Source of the DNA: Sporanaerobacter acetigenes DSM 13106
Lineage (GTDB): Bacteria; Bacillota; Clostridia; Tissierellales; Sporanaerobacteraceae
Direction of reading: 5' to 3'
DNA: 64,000 nucleotides
Assembly (NCBI RefSeq): GCF_900130025.1
Contig: NZ_FQXR01000004.1
Location: forward strand, 1 to 64,000
Shown: positions 26,881-35,426 of the stretch, one piece after another
How positions within the stretch are numbered: position 1 is the stretch's first letter
How the letters are laid out: every line of letters begins with the position of its first letter
Position numbers and translations under genes: made by a program
The notes under the pieces: model-generated
Told to the model about the DNA's origin: nothing
Database searches by the model: none
Seen by the model: the letters and a program-made list of their open reading frames with translations, nothing else

Positions 26881-26939
26881 TAGTATATTACTAATAAGTA
26901 CATACTTGTATTGTTTATTATATGTTGTACAATTATAGT
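26881..26939 (+). promoter_or_regulatory. Divergent control region: HxlR sites and flavin reductase promoter
   Basis: TAGTATATTACTA (26881-26893) and AAGTACATACTT (26896-26907) are inverted repeats suited to an HxlR dimer. Downstream TTGTTT (26911-26916), 17 bp, TATAGT (26934-26939) forms the plus-strand promoter for the flavin reductase. Confidence 0.55.
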
Positions 26940-26994
26940 GTAATGTAAAAATATGATATTGTAAAGTTAATTCAAAAATTAGGAGGCTTTTAGT

Positions 26995-27552
26995 ATGAAA
27001 AAGAAAAACATAGGTGCTGTATTTGCACTATATCCAACTCCAGATACTATAATAGGGACTGAAGTTGACGGCAAAGTAAATTGGGTAAATATCGCCCATA
27101 TAGGCATAGTTGGAATGGACAAAGTGATGTTAAGTATGCACAAGTCACATTACTCTAATAAGGGAATAAAACAAAATAAAACTGCATCAGTAAATTTAGT
27201 CAATAAAGATATGCTAATTAAAGCTGATTATGTGGGAATCGTTTCTGGGCACAAAGTAGACAAATCTGATGTATTCGAGTATTATTATGGAAATCTAAAA
27301 GCTGCACCTTTAATTAAAGATTCCCCTATTTCTATGGAATGTGAACTTGTAGACAACTACGAAACAGAAGATGAAGATAATTTTATATTAAAGGTAGTAA
27401 ATACTTATGTAAATGAAGATGTACTAGATGAAAATGGCAATATAGCTTATGAAAAGGCAAAGCCTGTACTATTTGAAATGCCAACAAAATCTTATCTAGA
27501 AACAGGAAACAAAGTGGGAAATTGCTGGAGTGATGGGAAAAAATTTAAATAA
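26995..27552 (+). CDS. Flavin reductase-like FMN-binding protein (flavoredoxin family)
   Basis: A 185-residue protein with a flavin reductase-like split barrel. NWVNIAHIGIVGMDKVMLSM near residue 29, the SHYSNKGIKQNKTASVNLV stretch near 51, and a C-terminal GNCWSDGKKFK are typical of Clostridia flavoredoxin-like proteins that bind FMN and move electrons to small substrates. An AGGAGG site precedes ATG 26995. It is divergently paired with HxlR, implying induction by that regulator's signal. The electron partner is unknown. Confidence 0.88.
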   Translation: MKKKNIGAVFALYPTPDTIIGTEVDGKVNWVNIAHIGIVGMDKVMLSMHKSHYSNKGIKQNKTASVNLVNKDMLIKADYVGIVSGHKVDKSDVFEYYYGNLKAAPLIKDSPISMECELVDNYETEDEDNFILKVVNTYVNEDVLDENGNIAYEKAKPVLFEMPTKSYLETGNKVGNCWSDGKKFK

Positions 27553-27566
27553 TAAAACATTATTTT

Positions 27567-27592
27567 GCGACAGCGAGAACCTCCGCTGTCGC
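27567..27592. repeat. Shortened C palindrome between convergent genes
   Basis: GCGACAGCG, core AGAACCTC, CGCTGTCGC. Three core bases are missing, making it 26 bp. It lies 14 bp after the flavin reductase stop and 6 bp from the HD-GYP stop. Confidence 0.8.
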
Positions 27593-27598
27593 AATTAA

Positions 27599-28648
27599 TT
27601 AGACCAAGCTTTCAATTTTTATATCTGTATCTCTTGACAAATCAATTATTTCTTCACCTATTTTTATGATGGGATTTATCAAATCATAAGGTGGAACATA
27701 AACTATTTCTCCAATCCTTCCATCACTCAATTTTACTTTTTCTCCTATGTAACAATTCACAATATTTTTAAAGAAAGTCATTGCAACACTTAAATCATAA
27801 GTTTCCATTCCACTTGCCTCAAATATCTTTATAGCCTCAAAAGGAGAAACTTTTTGTCTATATGGTCTATTTGAAGTAAGGGCTTCATAAAAATCAGCTA
27901 CTGCTACAATTCTAGCATCCTTGCCAATTCTATTTCCCCTCAATCCATATGGATATCCACTCCCATCTTTTCTCTCATGATGAGACAATATTGCATCCTT
28001 TATATTTGTTCCTATATTCTCATCATCCTTAACCATTTCATAACCAAATACTGGATGTTTTTCTAATAGCTCTACTTCTTCTTTTGTCAAAACTCCCCTT
28101 TTATTTAGTACTTCAACAGGAATTCTATACTTCCCTATATCATGTAATATTCCAGCCATAGCAAATTCTTTCATCTTTTCATCATCACATCCTAGCCATT
28201 TACCTATCAATGCTGTATAAATACCTACATTGATACAATGATGATAAGTATAATCATCAAAAACCTTTAATCTGTTTATATATCTGACAGCACTATTTCC
28301 ATAACTTACTTCATGAAATAAAGATAGCGATATTTTCTCAATAGCATCAAAATCCAACTCTTCTCCTTTAGATAAATCTACAATTACCTTTTTAACTAAA
28401 TATACATTTGAATCATATTCTTCTTTGAAACTTCTTATATGAGATTCATATCCGCCCAGTTCATTATCCACATTGTCAAATTCATATATAACAATAGTTT
28501 CAATATTGAAATAATTTAGCTTGTCCATTATATAATTTGTCAAAAAAGTATTTTTGGAAACTATAAGCACCCCATCATCACTAAAAACATCTTCTGCAAT
28601 AATTGCATTTTCCCTACACATTTTTACATCAACATGTTTTTTTGCCAT
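27599..28648 (-). CDS. HD-GYP domain protein (putative cyclic-di-GMP phosphodiesterase)
   Basis: About 349 residues. The HD-GYP domain runs from about residue 130 to 310, with AGILHDIGKYRIP near 167, HPVFGYEMV, ILSHHERKDGSGYPYGL near 222 and VAVADFYEALTSNRPYR near 250. HD-GYP enzymes hydrolyse cyclic-di-GMP or related dinucleotides and influence motility and adhesion. The N-terminal 120 residues match no sensor I can name, and no membrane segment is seen. I use ATG 28648 behind AGGTGAT; a GTG at 28657 is in frame. It appears monocistronic. Confidence 0.9.
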   Translation of the reverse strand: MAKKHVDVKMCRENAIIAEDVFSDDGVLIVSKNTFLTNYIMDKLNYFNIETIVIYEFDNVDNELGGYESHIRSFKEEYDSNVYLVKKVIVDLSKGEELDFDAIEKISLSLFHEVSYGNSAVRYINRLKVFDDYTYHHCINVGIYTALIGKWLGCDDEKMKEFAMAGILHDIGKYRIPVEVLNKRGVLTKEEVELLEKHPVFGYEMVKDDENIGTNIKDAILSHHERKDGSGYPYGLRGNRIGKDARIVAVADFYEALTSNRPYRQKVSPFEAIKIFEASGMETYDLSVAMTFFKNIVNCYIGEKVKLSDGRIGEIVYVPPYDLINPIIKIGEEIIDLSRDTDIKIESLV

Positions 28649-28755
28649 ACCGATCACCTATTCCCTATATAGTATTTTCCTTACTTAAATACAAGTAAAA
28701 TATACAATATTGATAAAATTATGTCAACATTTCCCTGCATAAAAGTACTTTAGTC

Positions 28756-28941
28756 CTATATGTCTATATTCTTTAGCTTAAATTTATAATAATCTCTAAT
28801 GAGCTCATCTAAATACCTGCTCAATTCAATGACCTCTGGAGCACTTAAATTATATTCATTTTTATTTATCAAATCATAAAGCCTATATTTAACTTCCTCA
28901 ATTTCTTCTATGAGATTTATCAATTCTCCCTTCCTTCTCAA
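28756..28941 (-). CDS. Spo0E-like sporulation phosphatase
   Basis: A small protein of about 61 residues carrying the Spo0E signature: LSAPEVIELSRYLDELIRDYY, preceded by an alpha-helical EEIEEVKYRLYDL. Spo0E proteins dephosphorylate Spo0A~P and restrain entry into sporulation. The start is uncertain. TTG 28941 has GAGGTAGG just upstream, whereas the longer frame from TTG 28974 has no visible ribosome site. This is good evidence that the organism belongs to a spore-forming lineage. Confidence 0.8.
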   Translation of the reverse strand: MRRKGELINLIEEIEEVKYRLYDLINKNEYNLSAPEVIELSRYLDELIRDYYKFKLKNIDI

Positions 28942-29110
28942 AATTCCTACCTCTTTTCTATACTTAATTTCCAAGTTTATCTATGATCCCATATCAATCA
29001 TTTTCCCGTTTCCCCATATATTTCTTATGTAACTATATATCTATTGTATTATAGTGTCAATATTGTAAGTCTTTAACTTTTTGAAACAATTAGAGATAAA
29101 ATCTTATATA

Positions 29111-29160
29111 AAAGCTGCCTCATAGATAAAGATACCTTTTTTACCTATGAGGCAGCTTTC
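29111..29160. terminator. Bidirectional terminator related to A hairpins
   Basis: AAAGCTGCCTCATAGATAAA pairs with its complement near ACCTATGAGGCAGCTTT. The arms share CCTCATAG/CTATGAGG with the A family. It follows the GIY-YIG gene. Confidence 0.8.
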
Positions 29161-29172
29161 TCTCCCCTAAGT

Positions 29173-29484
29173 TTATAAATTGTTTATTGGTCTATATTTA
29201 TCCGTCCATTCTCTCTCCAAAGCATCAACAAATTCCTTTGAATTTGTTGCAAACCAACCTACTCTAGTTACCGATTTTGATTTTTCACTTGAAATTGCAT
29301 TTTGTATTTCGTTCCTTAATTCTCCTATTCCAGCCTTTCCTATATATTTCACATCCATGTCAGAATCAATAAAAACATACACTCCTCCTATATTTGGAGT
29401 TTTCTTTTCAGCATTTTCTAAATTGTACCACCTCCCTTTATCTGCTATTCTTCCATCTCTTTCATCAATTGGATTCCACTTCAT
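29173..29484 (-). CDS. GIY-YIG nuclease-like small protein
   Basis: A 103-residue protein. GGVYVFIDSDMDVKYIGKAG near residue 33 corresponds to the GIY and YIG strands (here GVYVF and YIGKA). The C-terminal ALEREWTDKYRPINNL supplies the conserved Glu and the Asn. GIY-YIG domains cut DNA or RNA in repair, restriction and homing. Stand-alone short members have no agreed function. ATG 29484 follows AAGGGGG. It appears alone between the Spo0E-like gene and an oxidoreductase gene. Confidence 0.7.
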   Translation of the reverse strand: MKWNPIDERDGRIADKGRWYNLENAEKKTPNIGGVYVFIDSDMDVKYIGKAGIGELRNEIQNAISSEKSKSVTRVGWFATNSKEFVDALEREWTDKYRPINNL

Positions 29485-29599
29485 TTAACCTGCCCCCTTG
29501 TTATATTCCAAATATATCAATATCTTCTACCCCTTCTCCCCTATTTTCGCATATTAGAAATAATATATATTATATTTCTACAATTATCTATAATTTCCT

Positions 29600-30907
29600 T
29601 CATAAAATTTTAGACATATTTTTGCATTTTTCTTGTTTTTGTCGAAGTTCATATAATAATGTAGATTCATCTAAATCTATCATGTCATAAGTAATGAATT
29701 CGCCTTTCTTTACATTTCTAGTCACCACAGTTCTATCATTTATCAACCCTATAGGGACTAAGTTTTCACTTTTGGCTATTTCATATTTTTCTAAACTTCC
29801 ATAAACCGTATATCCTCCTATGCCGTCCAATGTATCTCCAGCTTTTAAATCTTTTTTTGCTACTGTGATAGTATCCGCTACCGCACCGCAAATAGGAGCT
29901 ATTGTAGACTCATTGTTCACACATGCATTATAAATAGTAAAGGGGGTTTCTAAACTAGTGAGATGATATGGTCTATAAAGAAGATAGTTTGGACCTGAAC
30001 CCATTTTCAAATATTCCAATTGACTATGTATTTCTTCTAAATCTGTTGTAAATAAAAGATACACTCCAGGAGCAATTCCCCTCACATAATCGACTATATA
30101 AAAACTTTCAAGAACTCCTCCATCTTTTTTTAGTCTTAAATGATCTTTTAAATCATTTATATTGCTCTCTATACCATGACATCCTCTAATATCAGGAACA
30201 AATCCAGTTGCATTGCCCATACAATTAAGTTCTATCATAGTATTGGTTCCATCAATAAATCCAGCTAACATATTAGGTTTTAATTCCTTTTTTATAGCTT
30301 CTTTATACACTGTATCAGGATTTGCGGAAAAATCCACAGGATTGTTCTTTCCTTTTCCCATAGCTAAAACCTCAAATCCCAAGCCAACTGCAAAATCATA
30401 AAGTTCTATAGCTGCTCCAGGCTCATCCCCTGCAGTTCCTGTATATACTACTCCTTCCTCTTTTGCATATCTATATAATATAGGTCCCACAACTGAATCA
30501 GCCTCTACATTTAGCATTATGATATGCTTATGATTTTTTATTGCTGCCATTGCAATCTCTGCCCCAGCCTCTGGAACTCCTGTAGCATCTACCACTGCTT
30601 GTATTTCATTAGCCTTTACTGCAACATCTATGTATTCAGATACAACATACTTTCCTTTCTCAATAAAAGCATTCGTTTCACTTACAGAATTTGATACGGC
30701 TATATCTTCTTTTCTTATTCCTGCCAATTCAAGAGCATATATTGCCTTTTCTACATTTCTATTCACTACTATAGATGGAATCATTCCTTTGATTCTACTC
30801 ATCTGATTGACCAATCCTCTGCCCATCTTTCCAGCCCCTATTATGGCTACTTTTATCGACTCATTTTGTTCTGACAACTCTTTTAATACTCTATTCATTC
30901 TTAGCAT
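29600..30907 (-). CDS. NAD(P)-dependent oxidoreductase with C-terminal SAF domain
   Basis: About 435 residues. The N-terminal Rossmann fold has VAIIGAGKMGRGLVNQM near residue 20 and a homoserine-dehydrogenase-like middle (VVDATGVPEAGAEIAMAAI, VEADSVVGPILYRYA). The C-terminus has a SAF-type domain (KDLKAGDTLDGIGGYTVYG, VTRNVKKGEFITYDMI). Related proteins occur in sugar-acid and amino-acid degradation clusters, but the reaction is not assigned. ATG 30907 is chosen because GAAAGGATGAG precedes it; the frame is open to GTG 30955. No catabolic neighbour gives a clue. Confidence 0.75.
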   Translation of the reverse strand: MLRMNRVLKELSEQNESIKVAIIGAGKMGRGLVNQMSRIKGMIPSIVVNRNVEKAIYALELAGIRKEDIAVSNSVSETNAFIEKGKYVVSEYIDVAVKANEIQAVVDATGVPEAGAEIAMAAIKNHKHIIMLNVEADSVVGPILYRYAKEEGVVYTGTAGDEPGAAIELYDFAVGLGFEVLAMGKGKNNPVDFSANPDTVYKEAIKKELKPNMLAGFIDGTNTMIELNCMGNATGFVPDIRGCHGIESNINDLKDHLRLKKDGGVLESFYIVDYVRGIAPGVYLLFTTDLEEIHSQLEYLKMGSGPNYLLYRPYHLTSLETPFTIYNACVNNESTIAPICGAVADTITVAKKDLKAGDTLDGIGGYTVYGSLEKYEIAKSENLVPIGLINDRTVVTRNVKKGEFITYDMIDLDESTLLYELRQKQEKCKNMSKIL

Positions 30908-31040
30908 ATTCTCATCCTTTCGATATTTGGAATACAAAAGTCTATCTTTAATCACAATTTAATATATAGTCTTTATAAATTTTAACATATTCTAATACAT
31001 TATATAACATTTTTTCATCAATAAGTTTAATATATATTTA

Positions 31041-31192
31041 AAAACCGCCCCACAAGTATTTCTACCTATGAGGCGGGTTTTACAAAGCAGGAACAATTAA
31101 ATCAATATAATAATTCATATAATCAGGATACTTAGGGTTCTCTAGAGTAAGGTGAAGTTTACAGCAATAAGATTGCTGTCCCTTGTGTAGCA
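31041..31192. repeat. A hairpin with a decayed C module
   Basis: A hairpin at 31041-31081 (AACCGCCCCACAAGTA with TACCTATGAGGCGGGTT) ends in T runs and can terminate the oncoming defence operon. A worn C-like palindrome (ACAGCAATAAGATTGCTGT... then TGTAGC) lies at 31161-31192, near the end of the defence operon. Confidence 0.65.
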
Positions 31193-31205
31193 AATAGCTA
31201 TTAAA

Positions 31206-32156
31206 TTATTTAATAGCTATATATGGGTTTTGAGATTTTATTGTCCATAATTCATCTGATATTCTCTCAAAATAAATTCCTCTCATTCTGGTTAGTTTAT
31301 CAAATAGCCCTTCATTCTTGAATTTAACTCCCAACCTTATTTCATAATCAAAAGAACAAACATAATATCTACCATTGACCTTTTTTATTAAAATCTTATC
31401 GACGCTTTCAAGTTTAGGACTCACCAACCTCAACCTAATATTTCTTATTGTATTTATCTTATTATTCTGGTTCTCTCTATTAAATGCATTTAACCAACTA
31501 ATTGTTTCCTCTGAATATCCGCTTAATTTTTCTTCTATATTACTAGATATCTCAAGTAAAAACAATTTCATATCTGGTATACTAATATCAATGTCTATAT
31601 TATTCTTGTTGGAAATTTCCAAGGCTACCTCTCTAGAACGTATCCCTGCCAAATATATTTTAGTACTAGTTATATCAGGTAAACCTACTTCAGAAAATAA
31701 AGCTACATTTTCAACAACCTTAGATTCTTCATTAAACCCCATTTGCTGCATTTTCTTAACTATTGAACTGACTATCCACGGAAAATGAGCTCTATAATAT
31801 TCATCAATTAGCTTTAAAGCCATACTGTCAAATTTACTAATTTTGTTTATAGGTATTCCATTAAACCATAATTCTCTAACTCCATCTACATTGACATCTT
31901 TATCCTTTTCTATTATAGTATTGATATTTTTAGTAGGAAATTTACAAATAGTTTCATCTAAATATTTTATTAAATCTAGTAAAAACTCAGTACTTTGATT
32001 AGAACTCATATATTCAACAACCTTTTGAACAATTTCATCTAATATTTCAGAAATTGCTATACTCACCCTTAATGATATACTTGTATTTACATGTTTAGAC
32101 CAATTATTTGAATCTCCTGCTATTTTAATAATGCCCTCGTTCCTTGATTTCAACAT
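31206..32156 (-). CDS. Defence-operon protein, probable helicase C-terminal module
   Basis: A 316-residue protein with no catalytic motif I can name. The central region (ISKFDSMALKLIDEYYRAHF, PWIVSSIVKKMQQMG, then GLPDITSTKIYLAGIRSREV) resembles the helical C-terminal extension of Ski2-like and Hachiman helicases. It overlaps the helicase gene by 32 bp in a different frame. Helicase plus this ORF would total about 1030 residues, close to the size expected of a full HamB-type helicase. It may be a separate subunit, the product of a split gene, or the result of a frameshift. The ribosome site before ATG 32156 is weak. Confidence 0.6.
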   Translation of the reverse strand: MLKSRNEGIIKIAGDSNNWSKHVNTSISLRVSIAISEILDEIVQKVVEYMSSNQSTEFLLDLIKYLDETICKFPTKNINTIIEKDKDVNVDGVRELWFNGIPINKISKFDSMALKLIDEYYRAHFPWIVSSIVKKMQQMGFNEESKVVENVALFSEVGLPDITSTKIYLAGIRSREVALEISNKNNIDIDISIPDMKLFLLEISSNIEEKLSGYSEETISWLNAFNRENQNNKINTIRNIRLRLVSPKLESVDKILIKKVNGRYYVCSFDYEIRLGVKFKNEGLFDKLTRMRGIYFERISDELWTIKSQNPYIAIK

Positions 32157-34266
32157 TTGCTACTTTGCCTTTATCAAAATATCCACGACATTTTTCAATC
32201 TGTTCATTTACATTCCATTCATCTTTACTTCTATCTATGGCATAAAGTATCTTACCTTCTGTATCAACAAAGGATCTTCCAGCTCTACCTGCTATATTCC
32301 AAAAATCCTTATTCTCAATTGTAATATTTTTATCAAGATAAACATTAGAAATAATTACTGTTGAAACCCCAATATTGACTCCTTGGGCTAATGTTGATGT
32401 TGCAATAATTATCTTAGGACAATCATTACTCATTAATCGTTCCATATACATTTTTACATCCGTTGGCAATTTAGAATAATGGCAAACAATCCCTTGCATT
32501 ATGAATTTAAAAATTTCTGAATTTTCTCCATATGCCTCTTTGCAAGCTAACTTAACTAACTCTAAAGTATTTATATCTTTCCACTGATGTGAAATATTTT
32601 TTCCCTTCATTATTTTACTTATTTCTCTTGCTTGTGATAAAACCATGTTAGTTTTACCAACATAAATTAATACTGAACCATTTGAAAGCAATTTTACAGC
32701 TGTAGCAGCTATAGCCTGCTTTTTATCCTCCGGAAAATATTTATCTTTAATTAATCTTCCACTTTTTGTTATTCTGTGCTTTCTAATTACCTTAGGCTCT
32801 ATGAACTTATTATTAAATGATTTATATTTACCTAGCCATATCAAATTAACAGCATTATTTGATAATTCCAAAATTCCTAACCTTTGAGATGATGGCCTCC
32901 AGTTTGAATAAGCAACTTGACTTTCTTCGCCTGTAATCCATTTAGAAAAATCCGATAAATTTGGTAAAACGGCCGATAAAAATATCATTTTCCCGTTATT
33001 ATCTTTGAGTGTAATCTTTAACTCTTCAATAAACAACTCATTGATTATGTATCTATATTGATTGCCTATTAAATGACCTTCATCAACAATAACTAATTTT
33101 AGCTTTCCTAAAATAGTATCATTAGACCTAATAATTGATTTTGCTTTTTCTGGTGTTGCAATTATAACATGGGAATCTTCTATTAATTTCCTATCTGCTT
33201 GGGTATACTGTGAATTTCCATATAAATTTGATAGTTTATATCCAATCATCCCCAATGTATTGGAAAGAGAGTTTTCAACTTCATGCGCTAAAGATCTAAA
33301 CGGCGCTATATAAAAACATATAGAATCAGGATTTTCAATTAGACTTTTCAATATCGCTAATTCAGCAATTTTAGTTTTCCCAGAATTTGTAGGTATACTA
33401 ATTATAGCACCTTTATCAGATTTGATTTGCTCCAGACAATCAATTTGAGACTTAAAAAGCTCTGTTACAGGTCTTGATTTATATATATTTGCATTAACAT
33501 AATCTCTTACAATACTGTAATTATCTTTATCTATTGTGGAATCAATAGCTCCCCATAAAGAATAATCTTTATAATTATAGTTAATTATTTGTAGAAGTCT
33601 AAAAATCCACCACATATGTGGTTCTTCATTTATACTAGAAAGTACAATTAAATCTTCAATTATTTCTTCTGACATTTTCAAATAATCTTCATTTCCATTA
33701 TATATATACATTATTATATTTAAAAAATAATTTGACATAAGATATATATAAACATCAGTATCTTTCTCAACATCTTGCTTTTTAAATTTATCAAACAATA
33801 TATCATCAATAAAAATTTGCAATTTTGAAAATTGTTTTGTTAAAAACAATTTAATAAGATTTGCAATTATTGTATCCGTTTCAATTCTATTAAGAATCAC
33901 ATAAGCTTTAGAGTATTGAGAAGAAGCATAATAAGCTAAAGAGCAAATAATACTATAATAATCTTTATATGGAAACTTACAATCTTTGAAACAATAAATA
34001 TGTTCTAAGATTGTTGCAGCTTTTTCTAAAGCATTACATGCTTTAATTTTTTCATCATTGAAAAAGAAATTATAACCGCAAGTTAAATAGTTAATAGCTA
34101 TACTCGTACATCTTTCATCTAAGTTCAAAGTATATTTCGGAAAATTTTCAAATTTTTCTTTTACACAATACAAAATATATCTTGAATCTGCTTGAGCTAT
34201 AAAATTTTGAATAATTTGGTTTTTTTCATAATCATCAAACAACTGACTTAAATCCTTAATATACAT
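32125..34266 (-). CDS. Ski2-like DEAD/DEAH helicase, HamB-type
   Basis: A 713-residue superfamily 2 helicase. Residues 1-280 are a helical repeat region. Motif I is IPTNSGKTKIAELA at 291-305, motif Ia APFRSLAHEVE, motif II VDEGHLI at 394-400, motif III SAVLPN, and the C-terminal RecA domain has ATSTLAQGVNIG and AGRAGRSFVD (motifs V/VI). ATG 34266 follows GAAGGGGAG and overlaps the nuclease gene by 11 bp. In Hachiman systems HamB translocates on DNA and licenses the HamA nuclease. Pairing with a DUF1837-like gene supports that role here. Confidence 0.85.
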   Translation of the reverse strand: MYIKDLSQLFDDYEKNQIIQNFIAQADSRYILYCVKEKFENFPKYTLNLDERCTSIAINYLTCGYNFFFNDEKIKACNALEKAATILEHIYCFKDCKFPYKDYYSIICSLAYYASSQYSKAYVILNRIETDTIIANLIKLFLTKQFSKLQIFIDDILFDKFKKQDVEKDTDVYIYLMSNYFLNIIMYIYNGNEDYLKMSEEIIEDLIVLSSINEEPHMWWIFRLLQIINYNYKDYSLWGAIDSTIDKDNYSIVRDYVNANIYKSRPVTELFKSQIDCLEQIKSDKGAIISIPTNSGKTKIAELAILKSLIENPDSICFYIAPFRSLAHEVENSLSNTLGMIGYKLSNLYGNSQYTQADRKLIEDSHVIIATPEKAKSIIRSNDTILGKLKLVIVDEGHLIGNQYRYIINELFIEELKITLKDNNGKMIFLSAVLPNLSDFSKWITGEESQVAYSNWRPSSQRLGILELSNNAVNLIWLGKYKSFNNKFIEPKVIRKHRITKSGRLIKDKYFPEDKKQAIAATAVKLLSNGSVLIYVGKTNMVLSQAREISKIMKGKNISHQWKDINTLELVKLACKEAYGENSEIFKFIMQGIVCHYSKLPTDVKMYMERLMSNDCPKIIIATSTLAQGVNIGVSTVIISNVYLDKNITIENKDFWNIAGRAGRSFVDTEGKILYAIDRSKDEWNVNEQIEKCRGYFDKGKVANVEIKERGHY

Positions 34267-34855
34267 AAGAAAGCTCCCCTTCAAGCCCTTTTTTAGCTAA
34301 ATTAAAAGTTGAATTTAAAAAACCTATAGGATCATCAATATTCATAGTAATTATCAAAAAATTCTTATTTTTAGAACTCATATGCCTCTCTACAGCCCTA
34401 TGAGCAGATGAATCAGATACTATAAGCCCAATATTTTTAATATCTATGCTCCCATAAGGTATACAAGCTTCAACTTCTGATACCTTTTCAGCTAGCTCAT
34501 AATTATGTTCATCATACAGACGATCAGCTATAAAACTCAACGAAGTGGGCAGCATAATTTCTACCCCAAATTTATTTGAAATATCATCAACAACTTTCTT
34601 ATCTGCCTTTGACCTAAACTTGCTTTCTCCTACTAATACCCTATTATTATCTACAAGTAATACATCATCTCCTTTCATTGATTGATCAACGTTCGGATTG
34701 TATCGTAGTCTATATATAAGGATATCTATGTTTGAAGTTGCACTCAAATATTCAGATAAAACAACCTCACCTAAATTACCTTTTCGAGTTTTATCTGATG
34801 TTGGGAAAATGTTCAAACTATCTGCATACTTTTTAAACTCGTACTTTTCTAACAT
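34256..34855 (-). CDS. HamA-like DUF1837 nuclease
   Basis: A 199-residue protein with a PD-(D/E)XK-type core. KGNLGEVVLSEYL at residues 25-37, MKGDDVLLVDN at 60-70 with the metal-binding Asp, then VLVGESKF at 73-80 with the ExK pair. This order (GxxGE, D, ExK) matches HamA/DUF1837, the effector nuclease of Hachiman phage defence. Characterised HamA proteins are about 300 residues, so this is short at the N-terminus; the preceding 82-residue ORF may supply the missing part. Its ATG overlaps that ORF's stop (ATGTTAG). Confidence 0.72.
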   Translation of the reverse strand: MLEKYEFKKYADSLNIFPTSDKTRKGNLGEVVLSEYLSATSNIDILIYRLRYNPNVDQSMKGDDVLLVDNNRVLVGESKFRSKADKKVVDDISNKFGVEIMLPTSLSFIADRLYDEHNYELAEKVSEVEACIPYGSIDIKNIGLIVSDSSAHRAVERHMSSKNKNFLIITMNIDDPIGFLNSTFNLAKKGLEGELSYVY

Positions 34856-35097
34856 TTCCTTCTTTTTTTCAACTGATACTTCTTTCTTTCTGACAAATGA
34901 TACTTAATCAACCATTTAGCTATCTCTTTTACATAGTCATCTCTTTTACAGTCAATTTCCATTAATGACCTATGAACTTTACCATTAGAACAAGGCATGT
35001 CCCTACAAACAAGGCAAGTAGCAAAAACACTATCTTCAGTCGGATGCTTTCCTATCATCTTATCTTGAACTGTAAAAGTATCACTATAACCCTCCAA
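34849..35097 (-). CDS. Small cysteine-rich first gene of the defence operon
   Basis: An 82-residue protein from TTG 35097, seven bases after AAAGGGTG. It contains FATCLVCRDMPCS (CxxCxxxxC) and a further Cys in EIDCKRDD, so a metal-bound knuckle is possible. The basic tail ends KKRRKC. It overlaps the HamA-like start by 7 bp. I recognise no family. It could be an accessory protein or a detached N-terminal part of HamA. Confidence 0.55.
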   Translation of the reverse strand: MEGYSDTFTVQDKMIGKHPTEDSVFATCLVCRDMPCSNGKVHRSLMEIDCKRDDYVKEIAKWLIKYHLSERKKYQLKKRRKC

Positions 35098-35283
35098 ATT
35101 ATTTCACCCTTTCTCTGTTTTCTTGAAAAATCTTGTTTGGTACAAAAATAAAATCTTTCTTTTATATTTCTATACATTTCTACATATTATTTTTTATATC
35201 CTCCAATAAAATCAATATATTTTTCTACATTTTTCGACTTCAAGCTCATTAATCTTCATTATAATCTTAACACCATAAATAAA

Positions 35284-35312
35284 CTAAACCGTACCCTCTG
35301 GGCACGGTTTAA
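35284..35312 (-). terminator. Terminator after the coiled-coil gene
   Basis: AAACCGTGCCC pairs with GGGTACGGTTT on the minus strand, followed by a broken T tract. The rest of 35098-35426 is AT-rich, contains no convincing ORF and should hold the defence operon promoter. Confidence 0.65.
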
Positions 35313-35426
35313 AAAGCATGTCTATACAAGCAAAATCATCTTCATTTTTATGTGTTTTTAAGTTTAATTTAATCATCGCACTGATTCTTAAAGTAAATTT
35401 TGATGTTTTGCCTCCCTAAGTTTATG

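Noticed and set aside
29180-29488. Plus-strand 102-residue ORF opposite the GIY-YIG gene
   Set aside because: Antisense shadow; the minus-strand frame has a ribosome site and GIY-YIG motifs.
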